Below are positions 1 through 8,698 of a stretch of DNA of 64,000 nucleotides, piece after piece. Source of the stretch: Trebonia sp963795335 (GTDB taxonomy: Bacteria; Actinomycetota; Actinomycetes; Streptosporangiales; Streptosporangiaceae); assembly GCA_963795335.1 (NCBI GenBank), contig CAWCHI010000007.1:124001-188000 (forward strand), written 5' to 3'. The first letter of the stretch is position 1. Each line of letters opens with the position of its first letter. The notes under the pieces are model-generated. The model was not told where the DNA came from and did not search any database. It saw only the letters and a list, made by a program, of their open reading frames with translations. The translations under genes were made by a program, and so were the position numbers.

Positions 1-583
1 GACCCGGATCGAGTACGGCGCCAGCTCCAGCGCGAGGGTGCGCATCAGGCCGACCACGCCGTGCTTGGCCGAGACGTAGTGCGCGATGTTCTCGTACGCC
101 TGCAGCCCGGCGGCCGAGCTGGTGAGGACGATCGCGCCGCCCCGGCCGCCCTCGATCAGGTGCGGGATCGCCGCCTTGGCCGTGTGCCACACGCCGGTCA
201 GGTTGATGTCGATCATCGTCTGCCAGGTGGTCTCGTCCATCTCCCACGACGTGTGCGGGGAGGTGCCGATGCCGGCGTTGGCGCTGACGATGTCGAGCCG
301 CCCGAGCTGGGCCACGCCGTCGTCCAGGGCCGCCTTGAGCTGCCCGTAGTCGCGCACGTCGGCCTTGGCCGCGACGATCCGCCGGTCCAGCGCCTCGACC
401 TGCTTGACCGTCTCGGCCAGCTCGGCCTCGGTCGCGCCCGCGTAGGGGACGGTCGGCACGTCCTCGCACACGTCGACCGCGATGATGTCGGCGCCCTCCT
501 GCGCCAGCCGGATGGCGTGACTGCGGCCCTGGCCGCGCGCCGCGCCGGTGATGAAGGCGACCTTGCCCGCTACCCGTCCTGCC
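1..583 (-). CDS. Mycofactocin-type SDR oxidoreductase (3' end off the window)
   Basis: NAD(P)-dependent short-chain dehydrogenase. Reading the minus strand from the ATG at 583 gives MAGRVAGKVAFITGAARGQG. This shows the Rossmann TGxxxGxG motif, then the NAG motif (NANAGIG) and the catalytic YxxxK (YVSAK). The GAARGQGRSHA and IIAVDVC signatures match the subgroup annotated as mycofactocin-coupled, which keeps its NAD cofactor bound and passes electrons to mycofactocin. The frame is open to base 1, so about 80 C-terminal residues are missing. It lies 19 bases downstream of a close paralogue in the same direction, so the two probably form one transcript. The substrate (usually a small alcohol) cannot be read from the sequence. 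Confidence 0.9.
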
Positions 584-602
584 ATCGCCGCGTCGCCCCC
601 GC

Positions 603-1418
603 TCACTTCTTGTTGGTGAAGCCGGCGTCGACCGGGAGGGTGACCCCGGTGACGTAGCGGGCGTCGTCGGACACCAGCCAGACGATGGCGTTGGAGATGT
701 CGACCGCCTCCACCATCGGCACCGGCAGCGCGTTGCTCATCGCCTGCGACAGCGACGGGTCGTGCTGCAGGAACTCCTGCATCGCGTCGTTGACCACCAT
801 CGGGGTGTTCACGCCGGTGGGGTGGACGCTGTTGACCCGGATGCTGTGCGGGGCGAGGTTGTTGGCGTAGGAGCGCATCAGCCCGACCACGCCGTGCTTG
901 GCGGCGGTGTAGCCGAGGCCGCCCGCCGACGGGCCGCCGATGCCGTTGATCCCGGCGGTCGAGCTGGTCAGCACGATCGCACCACCCTGGCCGCGCTCGA
1001 TCAGGGACGGGATCGCGGTCTCGACCGTGTGGTAGACACCGGTCAGGTTGACCGCGATGACGTCCGTCCAGGGGTCACCCGACTCGTGCAGCGCCATCGG
1101 GGCGATGCCCGCGTTGGCCAGCACGATGTCTACCGGGCCGAGCTCGGCCACGCCCGCCTCGAACGCCTGCCTGAGCGCAGCCGCGTCGCGGACGTCGGCC
1201 TGGGCGGTGAAGATCCGGCGGTCCAGCGCCTCGACCTCCTTGGCCGTCTGCGCCAGGTCCTCCGGCGTCGCCATCGGGTAGGGCACGCTGTCGATCTGCG
1301 CGCAGATGTCGACCGCGATGATGCTGGCGCCTTCGGCGGCGAGCCGGACCGCGTGGCTGCGGCCCTGGCCGCGGGCCGCGCCGGTGATGAAGGCGACCTT
1401 GCCGTCAAGCTTTCCCAT
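603..1418 (-). CDS. Mycofactocin-coupled SDR family oxidoreductase
   Basis: Short-chain dehydrogenase of 271 residues, full length for the family. Visible motifs are TGAARGQG (cofactor-binding glycine loop, residues about 12-19), DICAQ (cofactor specificity loop with the extended insert typical of mycofactocin-linked SDRs), LANAGIA, the active-site Ser in VLTSSTAG and YTAAK (Tyr/Lys catalytic pair). It is first in a minus-strand pair with the partial paralogue at 1-583. It diverges from the MftR-like regulator at 1721. Two matching palindromes sit in the shared promoter region, so repression by that regulator is likely. Family membership is clear from sequence; mycofactocin dependence is inferred because no mft biosynthesis genes are in the window. 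Confidence 0.92.
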   Translation of the reverse strand: MGKLDGKVAFITGAARGQGRSHAVRLAAEGASIIAVDICAQIDSVPYPMATPEDLAQTAKEVEALDRRIFTAQADVRDAAALRQAFEAGVAELGPVDIVLANAGIAPMALHESGDPWTDVIAVNLTGVYHTVETAIPSLIERGQGGAIVLTSSTAGINGIGGPSAGGLGYTAAKHGVVGLMRSYANNLAPHSIRVNSVHPTGVNTPMVVNDAMQEFLQHDPSLSQAMSNALPVPMVEAVDISNAIVWLVSDDARYVTGVTLPVDAGFTNKK

Positions 1419-1514
1419 GACCGTGCATTCCTCTCGGTTGCAGTGGTCCCGGGACGGTGTTGGAGCCGGTGCGCGGGCGTGAAGCCAGCGGCCGGAGCGA
1501 CATCGCTCGGGCTA

Positions 1515-1537
1515 TTAACGTCAGCCGGTGACGTAAT
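1515..1537. promoter_or_regulatory. Palindromic operator candidate 1 (TTAA-CGTCA-N5-TGACG)
   Basis: ACGTCA at 1518-1523 and TGACGT at 1529-1534 form a perfect inverted repeat around a 5-base spacer, flanked by TTAA on the left and TAAT on the right. It lies about 100 bases before the SDR start. The same design recurs at 1644-1666, which argues for a dimeric TetR-type binding site rather than chance. Confidence 0.55.
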
Positions 1538-1643
1538 ATCAGCACTTTAATGACAGAGGCTGACAGAACGCAATTTGATGTGACGCAGGTCACCCTGCCC
1601 GGGCTGCCACTGGCTGGCAGGCGGCGGCGTAGGGTCGGAAATG

Positions 1644-1666
1644 TTAATGTCATGAGCTGACAAAAG
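1644..1666. promoter_or_regulatory. Palindromic operator candidate 2 (TTAA-TGTCA-N5-TGACA)
   Basis: TTAA, then TGTCA at 1648-1652, a 5-base spacer and TGACA at 1658-1662. It aligns base for base with the site at 1515-1537 (consensus TTAAYGTCA-N5-TGACR). It sits about 60 bases before the GTG start of the TetR regulator at 1721, a normal position for autorepression. Confidence 0.55.
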
Positions 1667-1720
1667 ACGGCGCGGACCCTCCGGGCACCGCTGCCGCCCC
1701 AGCTCCGGGAGGCGACGAGG

Positions 1721-2365
1721 GTGACCGAGCAGCAGGCGGGCCAGCGCCGCGGGCGCCCGCCCTCGACCAGCCGCCGCGAGCTGCGGCTGATTGCGTTGCG
1801 CTTGTTCGCCGAGCGCGGCTTCGACAACACCACCATCGAGCAGGTCGCGGCCGAGGCCGGGGTCAGCGAGCGCACGTTCTTCCGGTACTTCACGACCAAG
1901 GCGAGCGTGCTCTGGAGCGAGTTCGAGACCGAGGTGGAGACGATCCGGGCCTCCCTCAGCGCGGTGAGCGAGGACGTGCCGATGATGGACGCGATCCGCT
2001 ACGCCGTCGTGGCGGCCAACCACTACCACGCTGAGGACGTCCCCGAAATGCGGCTGCGGATGCAGCTGATCGCCACCGTCCCGGCCCTGTCGTTCAGCGC
2101 CGCCGAGCACTACGAGGCCTGGGAACTGGCGATCAGCGAATTCGCGGGGCGGCGGCTGAACCAGCCGGCCGACTCGCTCTACCCCCTCGCCGTCGGCCGG
2201 GCCGCCCTCGCCGCCTGCCGGGCCGCCTACGACCGCTGGTCAGCCCGGGCGGACGACGACCTGACCTGGTACCTGGACGCCGCCCTGACCGCGCTGGCCA
2301 TCGGTTTCGACCCGGACCTGATCAAGCGCGCGGCGCAGCCGGCGGCACCCGGGCTCGGGCACTAG
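1721..2365 (+). CDS. mftR: TetR family regulator, MftR-like (mycofactocin system)
   Basis: DNA-binding repressor of 214 residues. The N-terminal helix-turn-helix (about residues 20-65) contains FDNTTIEQVAAEAGVSERT followed by FFRYFTTKASVLW. The ligand domain has the sequence pattern I associate with MftR, the mycofactocin repressor that responds to long-chain acyl-CoA (FF-R-YF, VLW, DVPMMDAI, AVVAAN, DVPEMRLRM). The GTG start at 1721 follows a GGGAGG Shine-Dalgarno. It is divergent from two mycofactocin-type SDRs, which supports the call. No mftA precursor follows; the next 250 bases lack a small peptide ending in VY. A general TetR regulator of these SDRs is the alternative. Confidence 0.75.
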   Translation: MTEQQAGQRRGRPPSTSRRELRLIALRLFAERGFDNTTIEQVAAEAGVSERTFFRYFTTKASVLWSEFETEVETIRASLSAVSEDVPMMDAIRYAVVAANHYHAEDVPEMRLRMQLIATVPALSFSAAEHYEAWELAISEFAGRRLNQPADSLYPLAVGRAALAACRAAYDRWSARADDDLTWYLDAALTALAIGFDPDLIKRAAQPAAPGLGH

Positions 2366-2614
2366 CTCCCTCCGCGATCCTTCCGGCCGCCTGCCTTCCG
2401 GCCGCCTACCGGGCTTTGTCCAGCATGGCGGGACCAAGAAACCACTAAGTCCCATCCGTCACTTGAATCACTCCTGACACAAAGTGGTCCCTTACTCTCA
2501 TCTCCTTGGCGACACGGCGCGAACTTGATGATTTTCGCGAAAATTCTTGTCCGGCGATGAGATCATTCGCCTGACAAGCGATTGACCCGAGGTTTCTGGA
2601 TCATGTGAGGGCAG

Positions 2615-4042
2615 ATGCGCAAGAGAAGGACCATTGTCGCCACCGCCGGAGCCGGCGCGCTGGCGGCGGCGCTGGTAGCCGCGGCCGCGACGGTGGCGCC
2701 CGCCGCCAGTGCGGCGCCCGCGGGGCACACCACGGCGACCGAGCCGCAAATCGCGATCAAGCCCGGTGTACGCGAACTGCGGACGGCGAAGAGCGCCCCC
2801 TGGACCACCGCCCTGTGCGAGTCCCAGCTCGACATCACCTGCTACAACCCGCCCCAGATCGAGGCCGCCTACAACGAGGGCCCCCTGTTCAGCAGGGGCA
2901 TCACGGGCAAGGGCTCGACGATCGTGATCGTCGACGCGTTCGGCTCGCCCACCATCAAGGCTGACCTGACGACGTTCGACAAGCAGTTCGGCCTCCCCGA
3001 CCCGCCGTCGCTCAAGGTCATCGCCCCGGCCGGGAAGATCCCGGCCTGGAACCCGAACGACTCGGACATGACCGGCTGGGCCGGCGAGACCACCCTCGAC
3101 GTGGAGTACTCGCACACCATCGCCCCCGGCGCCAACATCCTGCTGGTCGAGACGCCAGTGGCGGAGACCGAGGGCGTGACCGGCTTCCCGCAGATCGTCG
3201 AGGCCGAGAACTACGTGATCAACCACCACCTCGGTGACGTGATCAGCCAGAGCTTCGGCGCCACCGAGGAGACGTTCACCAGCTACCAGCAGCTGGCACC
3301 GCTCCGCTCGGCCTACAAGAACGCCTACCGGCACCACGTGACCGTCCTGGCCTCATCGGGCGACGACGGGGCGACCGACGCCCAGCTCAACGGCACCGAC
3401 CTGTACACCACGCCGGTCACCAGCTGGCCCGACAGCGACCCGCTGGTGACGGGGGTCGGCGGCACCGAGCTGGAGCAGAGCGCCAGCGGCAAGTGGTCGT
3501 CGGTAGCGTGGAACGACACCTACGACGTGGCCCTGCAGCAGGCGTTCACCGGCACCAACGGCCCCAACCCGTTCGCCTCCGGCGGCGGCAAGTCGATCTT
3601 CTTCGCGCGCCCCTGGTACCAGGACAGCGTAGCCAAGGTGACCGGCCCGACCCGCGGAGTGCCGGACATCTCGATGAGCGGTGCCTGCAACGGCGCCGTG
3701 GACACCTACCAGAGCTTCACCGGCGAGCCCGCCGGCTGGTACCTGACCTGCGGCACCAGCGAGGCGTCGCCGCTGTTCGCCGGCATCGTGGCGCTGACGG
3801 TCCAGGTCGCCCACCACAAGCTCGGCCTGGTCAACCCGGCGCTGTACACGCTGTCGAAGTACCACGCGCGCGGCCTGGTCGACGTGACCAAGGGCAACAA
3901 CACGGTCTCGTTCACCCAGAACGGCACGGCGTACACGGTCAAGGGCTTCTCCGCCAAGAAGGGCTACGACCTGGTGACCGGCGTGGGCACCGTCAACGCG
4001 GCCAGGTTCGTGCCGGAACTGGCGGCCGCTTCGTCGTGGTAG
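2615..4042 (+). CDS. Secreted S53 family (sedolisin) serine-carboxyl peptidase
   Basis: Extracellular acid-type protease of 475 residues. A signal peptide (MRKRR, then an Ala-rich core, cleavage near residue 33) starts the protein. The catalytic triad of the family is visible: Glu158 and Asp162 in GWAGETTLDVEY, and Ser382 in GTSEASP. Asp250 in SSGDDG is the expected oxyanion-hole residue. The C-terminus has the Asp-rich calcium site pattern (LVDVTKGNN and GYDLVTGVGTVNA). There are only about 60 residues between signal and catalytic domain, so the long pro-domain of many sedolisins is absent. The gene stands alone, with a strong hairpin terminator after it. Confidence 0.93.
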   Translation: MRKRRTIVATAGAGALAAALVAAAATVAPAASAAPAGHTTATEPQIAIKPGVRELRTAKSAPWTTALCESQLDITCYNPPQIEAAYNEGPLFSRGITGKGSTIVIVDAFGSPTIKADLTTFDKQFGLPDPPSLKVIAPAGKIPAWNPNDSDMTGWAGETTLDVEYSHTIAPGANILLVETPVAETEGVTGFPQIVEAENYVINHHLGDVISQSFGATEETFTSYQQLAPLRSAYKNAYRHHVTVLASSGDDGATDAQLNGTDLYTTPVTSWPDSDPLVTGVGGTELEQSASGKWSSVAWNDTYDVALQQAFTGTNGPNPFASGGGKSIFFARPWYQDSVAKVTGPTRGVPDISMSGACNGAVDTYQSFTGEPAGWYLTCGTSEASPLFAGIVALTVQVAHHKLGLVNPALYTLSKYHARGLVDVTKGNNTVSFTQNGTAYTVKGFSAKKGYDLVTGVGTVNAARFVPELAAASSW

Positions 4043-4072
4043 CAGGGTAACCCCGGGCAATCGCAGCAACAA

Positions 4073-4112
4073 CGCGGGCCCCGGCACGGTCACGACCGTG
4101 CCGGGGCCCGCG
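4073..4112. terminator. Strong hairpin terminator after the sedolisin gene
   Basis: A 19-bp perfect inverted repeat (4073-4091 with 4094-4112, core GGGCCCCGGCACGGTC) lies 30 bases after the stop codon. There is no T-run, which is common for actinomycete terminators. Confidence 0.7.
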
Positions 4113-4409
4113 GCATTTAGCCGCTGGCGCCGTCGCGGGCCAGGCCAGGGCGGCTTGCCCGCCCCGGCCCGCGCCGGGTCACCCTAACCGGGGCTGCCAG
4201 CCATCGCGGTAGCGGACGCCGCCGGGCTGGAGCCGGATCTCCCCGTACCATCCAGCCGGGAGACAGACATGGCCAGGTCACTGGCCAGCGGCGGTTTCCC
4301 GCGGGGCCGGGGGTCGCGGAGCCTTCTCGCTCGGGAAATGGCCATGCTGACCTCTGCCACGGCGCCACCGACAACCTCCAGAAGCTCGTGGGCGGGCTAT
4401 CGTGCCACC

Positions 4410-4928
4410 ATGGGCACGAGCTTCACCGAGTACCGCGGAGGCGGGTTCTGGACCCGGGACGCCGCGCTCGAGACAGTGCTCGCGCTGCTCGTGGTGGAAC
4501 TGGAACCGCTTGCCCGGGAGGAGCCGGACCTGGAACCAGCTCTCGACCGCTGGACCGTGCAGTCCGTCGCCGGCTTCATCGGATGCGTTTCGGCCGGCCT
4601 CGACGAGGAGCTCACTGAGCGCCCTGGTCTAGGCGACCTGGTGATCGCTGCCCTGCTCCGCATCCGCGGCCGGCTTCCCTCCGCGGGCGACGTGGAGGTC
4701 AACTCGCCCGTCCTGGCCCGACGGGCGGAGGAGGTGTGCGCCGGGCAGCACTGGAGCACGCCGGGGGCGTCGGCCACGTGGGCCGGCAATGTCGCCGACG
4801 CCTTGCGCGACCTGGTGGCGGGGCGCCTGCCGGACGATGCCGGATCCTTCTGGTGGGTCGACGGAGACGGACGGCACCTGCTTCCGAAACAGCGTCCCGA
4901 GGAAGGCCCAGAGGCTGCCCGGACATGA
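4410..4928 (+). CDS. Hypothetical protein
   Basis: A 172-residue reading frame with actinomycete codon bias, starting MGTSFTEYRGGGFWTRDAAL at an ATG at 4410. Upstream in-frame starts back to 4269 give a low-complexity Ser/Arg-rich extension, so I prefer 4410. The protein looks globular and acidic (LVVELEPLAREEPDLEPALDR) and ends SFWWVDGDGRHLLPKQRPEE. No signal peptide, membrane segment or known motif is visible. It is monocistronic between two hairpins. The start lacks a clear Shine-Dalgarno. I do not recognise it. Confidence 0.6.
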   Translation: MGTSFTEYRGGGFWTRDAALETVLALLVVELEPLAREEPDLEPALDRWTVQSVAGFIGCVSAGLDEELTERPGLGDLVIAALLRIRGRLPSAGDVEVNSPVLARRAEEVCAGQHWSTPGASATWAGNVADALRDLVAGRLPDDAGSFWWVDGDGRHLLPKQRPEEGPEAART

Positions 4929-5184
4929 CAACGCCCCCGGGAGCAGCTGCTCACGAGGGCGTGCCGTGGTCGGTGCGCAGGTCGCCTCACGGCGAAAGGC
5001 GCAACATGGCTCCAGCCGAACGGTAGTCCATGAAGGCGATAAATTGAGCCCGGGGGACACTAGCCGCACCGACCGAGGTAGTTAACGCGACACCCCGTGG
5101 GGTCATTCCCGGCCGGGCCAAGATCCGCAAGAAAGTTGGTCCGCGCCCGGGCCGTCATGCGGATGGACAGAGGAGGTTCGCGTT

Positions 5185-6021
5185 TTGCGCACCATCCCCC
5201 CGCGGTCAGCCCGCCTCAGACGGGTGGGCGCGGTGCCGCTGCGCATCCTGGCCCTGCTGGCCGGGTCGAGGCGTCAGTTCAATCTGCCCCGGTGGACCCG
5301 CAGCGGTGAGTTCCGCGACCTGCACAGCAGCGCCGCGGCCTGGCTGGAGAACCACTTCGAGCTGATCGAGGGAGGCGCCCCGTGGCTGCACCAGGCCGGC
5401 CGCCAGGTGCGGGATGCCTGCAGCGGACAGTTCAGAGGCCTGACCCTCGACTTCACGCCGCATTTCAAGGCGAGCGTGAGCTGCGCGCGGGCAGTGACCG
5501 CGGTCTACGGGTTCGACGGTCCGCTGACAGCCCGTTTGCGCTCGCTTGACCGGGCGATCCCGGCGGCCGGCTGGGAGCTGCCCGCGCGGCAGACGTGGCA
5601 GGACTTCGACTCCGGATCCGCGGCGACCTCGCCAGGAATGGCCGCGTTCAGGAGACGTTGGGTGACGGACCGGCAGGTAGTTCTCACCTGGAGGCCGACA
5701 GCGGCGCTTGGCCTCCCCGCTGGCAGTGCGCGTATGCGACCTTGGCCCCATCCGTCACTCGCGCCGTCCATGCGGGTGACCTGGTCCAGCCGCGGGCAGC
5801 CGGCAGGGTGGCTCGGTGATCCCCCTGAGACGAGGGCCGCGACGCGGAACTACCTGCCCCTGGAAGTCAGCGAAGCCGCCCTCCCGGAGCTGCTGGAACA
5901 GGCCCTCGCACGCTACGAGCACGCCCTCACGGTGACGATCGAACTGTCGTACTACTCCAACCCGGACGCGCGAGCGTGGCGCCACCGGGTCCCGCGCTAC
6001 ATCCTCCCGACCCGCGTTTGA
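5185..6021 (+). CDS. Hypothetical protein (TTG start)
   Basis: A 278-residue frame with coding-type GC bias. The TTG at 5185 is preceded by AGAGGAGG at the right distance, which decides the start. The N-terminus is basic with a weak hydrophobic stretch (VPLRILALLAG). The rest looks globular with several Trp residues and ends TIELSYYSNPDARAWRHRVP. No catalytic motif is visible and I do not recognise the family. It is convergent with the MFS gene and the two share a hairpin terminator. Confidence 0.6.
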   Translation: MRTIPPRSARLRRVGAVPLRILALLAGSRRQFNLPRWTRSGEFRDLHSSAAAWLENHFELIEGGAPWLHQAGRQVRDACSGQFRGLTLDFTPHFKASVSCARAVTAVYGFDGPLTARLRSLDRAIPAAGWELPARQTWQDFDSGSAATSPGMAAFRRRWVTDRQVVLTWRPTAALGLPAGSARMRPWPHPSLAPSMRVTWSSRGQPAGWLGDPPETRAATRNYLPLEVSEAALPELLEQALARYEHALTVTIELSYYSNPDARAWRHRVPRYILPTRV

Positions 6022-6031
6022 GAGCAAGCCG

Positions 6032-6068
6032 CCCCCGTTCGGAATCTTAAAAATATCCCGAACGAGGG
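6032..6068. terminator. Bidirectional terminator
   Basis: CCCCCGTTCGG at 6032-6042 pairs with CCGAACG-AGGG at 6058-6068 around an AT-rich loop (AATCTTAAAAATAT). It sits between the convergent genes ending at 6021 and 6091 and can serve both. Confidence 0.65.
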
Positions 6069-6090
6069 CGCGCTGCTCCCGGCCGGCCGG

Positions 6091-7836
6091 TTAACTGTCC
6101 CGGCGGCCGGCGTCCTCCGGGTCGAGCGACTCGGGCGCGCCGAACCGCGCCGTGCCGCCGCCCGCCGCCGCCGACTCCCCGGACGGAACGGCCTCGGTGG
6201 CGGTGACCGCATCGGTCGCCGTGACCGCGTCGGTCGCGGCCGGCTCCTGCGTGTCCGCCGTGGGCGCGGACGCCGCGGCCGACCCCCAGGTCTTGAGCTC
6301 CACCTGCGGAATCAGCCAGGAGGCGAGGAACGCGAGCACGGCGATCGGCACCGCGACCAGGAACACCGTCGAGATGGTCGAGGCGTAGCCGTCCACGAAG
6401 GCCGAGCGCACCGCCGCGGTGAGGTGGCCCAGTGCCGCCGGGGTCACGTCCGCGGAGGTGAAGCCGGCCGGCAGGGACAGCCCGTGCAGGTGCGAGGCCA
6501 GGTTACTGACCAGCACGTTGGAGAAGATCGCGCCGAAGATCGCGGTGCCGAACGAGCCGCCGATGGAGCGGAAGAACGTGGCCCCCGAGGTCGCGACGCC
6601 CAGCTCGCTGTGCGGGACGCCGTTCTGCACGATGATCACCAGCACCTGCATGACACCGCCGAGCCCCATGCCCAGCACCAGCATGGCCAGCGCATCATAG
6701 GCGGTGGAGGTCGAGGGCGACATCAGGTGCAGCAGGAACAGGCCGACGACCATGAACCCCGTGCCCGCGATGGGGAAGATGCGGTACCGCCCGGTCCGGG
6801 CGATGACCTGACCGGAGCCGATCGAGACGATCAGCAGCCCGGCCATCAGCGGCAGCAGGTACACCCCGGAAATCGTCGGCGAGATGCCCCGGACCACCTG
6901 GAAGAACGCGGGCAGGTAGGTGATCGCGCCGAACATGCCGAAGCCGACGATGAAGCCGACGATGCTGGTGGTGGAGAAGACCCGCGTCCTGAACAGGTGC
7001 AGCGGCAAGATCGGCTCGGCCGCATACCGCTCGGCGAAAATGAACGCGATGATCAGCAGCACGCCGAGGATGCCCAGGATGTAGATCGGGGCCGAGTTCC
7101 ACCCGTAGGTGGTGCCACCCAGGCTGGTCAGCAGGATCAGCGAGGTGGCGGCGGCCGACAGCAGCAGCGTGCCCAGGTAGTCGATCTTGTGGTGCACCCG
7201 GCGCAGCGTGCCCGGGACCTGGAGCGCCACCACGACCAGCGCGATCGCGCCGATGGGGATGTTGATGTAGAAGATCCAGCGCCAGGTCAGGTTGTCCACG
7301 AAGACACCGCCCAGCAGCGGCCCGATGACGCTGGCCAGGCCGAACGTGGCGCCGAAGAGCCCCTGGTACTTGCCCCGCTCACGGGGTGAGACGATGTCGC
7401 CGACGATCGACTGCGCGCCGACCATCAGGCCGCCGGAGCCGAGGCCCTGCACCGCGCGGAACGCGATGAGCTCGATCATCGAGCTGCTCAGGCCGGACAG
7501 CACCGAGCCGATGAGGAAGATGACGATCGCCGCCTGGAAGAAGATCTTCCGGCCGTACTGGTCGCCCAGCTTGCCCCACAGCGGCGTGGACACCGTGGTG
7601 GCCAGCAGGTAGGAGGTCACCACCCAGGCGATGTGCGACCCGCCCTTGAGGTCGCCGACGATCGTCGGCAGCGCGGTCGAGACGATCGTCTGGTCGAGCG
7701 CGGCGAGCAGCATGCCGCACATCAGCGCGCCGATGATGAGGAGAATCTGGCGGCGGCCGAGCCCCGGTATCGCGGCCCCGGCTTCCACCTGGGGGATGCC
7801 CGGACTTCCGGCCGGGGCAGGAGTTGCGGAGGCCAT
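6091..7836 (-). CDS. MFS drug exporter, DHA2 (EmrB/QacA-like) family
   Basis: Proton-coupled multidrug or antibiotic exporter in the cytoplasmic membrane, 581 residues with about 14 hydrophobic segments. Visible family motifs are LDQTIVSTALPTIVGDL in helix 1, WVVTSYLLATT, and motif A in the first cytoplasmic loop (GKLGDQYGRK). The C-terminus has a long Ala/Thr/Glu-rich tail with near-repeated ATDAVTATDAVTATEAV. The start overlaps the stop of the upstream TetR gene (TAATG), so the two are translationally coupled and the regulator probably represses its exporter. Confidence 0.92.
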   Translation of the reverse strand: MASATPAPAGSPGIPQVEAGAAIPGLGRRQILLIIGALMCGMLLAALDQTIVSTALPTIVGDLKGGSHIAWVVTSYLLATTVSTPLWGKLGDQYGRKIFFQAAIVIFLIGSVLSGLSSSMIELIAFRAVQGLGSGGLMVGAQSIVGDIVSPRERGKYQGLFGATFGLASVIGPLLGGVFVDNLTWRWIFYINIPIGAIALVVVALQVPGTLRRVHHKIDYLGTLLLSAAATSLILLTSLGGTTYGWNSAPIYILGILGVLLIIAFIFAERYAAEPILPLHLFRTRVFSTTSIVGFIVGFGMFGAITYLPAFFQVVRGISPTISGVYLLPLMAGLLIVSIGSGQVIARTGRYRIFPIAGTGFMVVGLFLLHLMSPSTSTAYDALAMLVLGMGLGGVMQVLVIIVQNGVPHSELGVATSGATFFRSIGGSFGTAIFGAIFSNVLVSNLASHLHGLSLPAGFTSADVTPAALGHLTAAVRSAFVDGYASTISTVFLVAVPIAVLAFLASWLIPQVELKTWGSAAASAPTADTQEPAATDAVTATDAVTATEAVPSGESAAAGGGTARFGAPESLDPEDAGRRDS

Positions 7837-8528
7837 TAGACCGTTACCTTTCTGTCAGTCACGATGTCACGGATGGCGGCGTCCTCCGGCAGGCCGTCCG
7901 CCAAGGCAGAGAACGCCTGGTCAATGAGCTGGCCGAGCTCGACGGCGCCGCCAGTCCCGGCCCAGAAGGTCGTGCAGGAGCGGACCATCGACACCGCCGC
8001 GGCCGCCAGCAGCCCCGGGTAAGGGTCGGTTTCCAGGTCGGCGCCCAGGCGCACCGCCAGCCCTTCGGCGATGGCCCGCTCGATCATCGACATCTGCGCC
8101 GCGTGGGCCGCGCGGATGTGCGGGTCGGCCCGGGCTACCTTCATCCGGCGCACCCACTCGGCCGGGTCGCCGCCCAGCGAGCGCAGCTCGGCCGTCGTAG
8201 CCTCAGCGTCCTGCGCCAGTGCCAGGCGCAGCGCCTCGACCGCGGTCTGCCCGGGGGCGCCGGCGGCCACCACGGCGCGCAGCTCGGCCGCGCGCTCGGG
8301 GTCCCCGCCGAACAGCACCGCTTCCTTGGACGGGAAGTAGTTGAAGAACGTGCGCGGCGACACCTCGGCCGCCTCGGCGATGTCCTCCACGGTGACATTG
8401 GCCAGGCCACGCTCGGCCACCAGCACGAGGGCGGCGCGGCGCAGCAGCTTGCGGGTGGCCGCCTTCTTGCGCTCGCGGAGGGAGGCGGGCGGGCCGGTCT
8501 CTGGGTTGTCTGTGCTGGTGACGGTCAT
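7836..8528 (-). CDS. TetR family transcriptional regulator of the adjacent exporter
   Basis: A 230-residue repressor. The helix-turn-helix is clear (ALVLVAERGLANVTVEDIAE, then SPRTFFNYFPSKEAVLF). The C-terminal ligand domain is typical of the AcrR-like group. It is the first gene of a two-gene operon with the DHA2 exporter, whose ATG shares one base with this stop codon. Local regulation of drug efflux is inferred from this layout. Confidence 0.9.
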   Translation of the reverse strand: MTVTSTDNPETGPPASLRERKKAATRKLLRRAALVLVAERGLANVTVEDIAEAAEVSPRTFFNYFPSKEAVLFGGDPERAAELRAVVAAGAPGQTAVEALRLALAQDAEATTAELRSLGGDPAEWVRRMKVARADPHIRAAHAAQMSMIERAIAEGLAVRLGADLETDPYPGLLAAAAVSMVRSCTTFWAGTGGAVELGQLIDQAFSALADGLPEDAAIRDIVTDRKVTV

Positions 8529-8698
8529 GATTCGTTCACCGAACCTTGCGCTCCTTAAACAAGCACAGCCTTAAACGGGCACAGCCTGAAAACTTGCATG
8601 TCCAGCATCGTTGCAGCCACTGCAACGATACCTGCGCCTGGCTTGTTCCCGGCCCGCGGGGCCCGGTTCGCCGCTGGCCCGCCCCCGGTGATAGCGGG

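Noticed and set aside
2366..2614. Possible mftA (mycofactocin precursor) after the MftR-like gene
   Set aside because: No short frame ending in the expected Val-Tyr tail, and no mftB/C follows. The region is AT-richer promoter DNA of the sedolisin gene.
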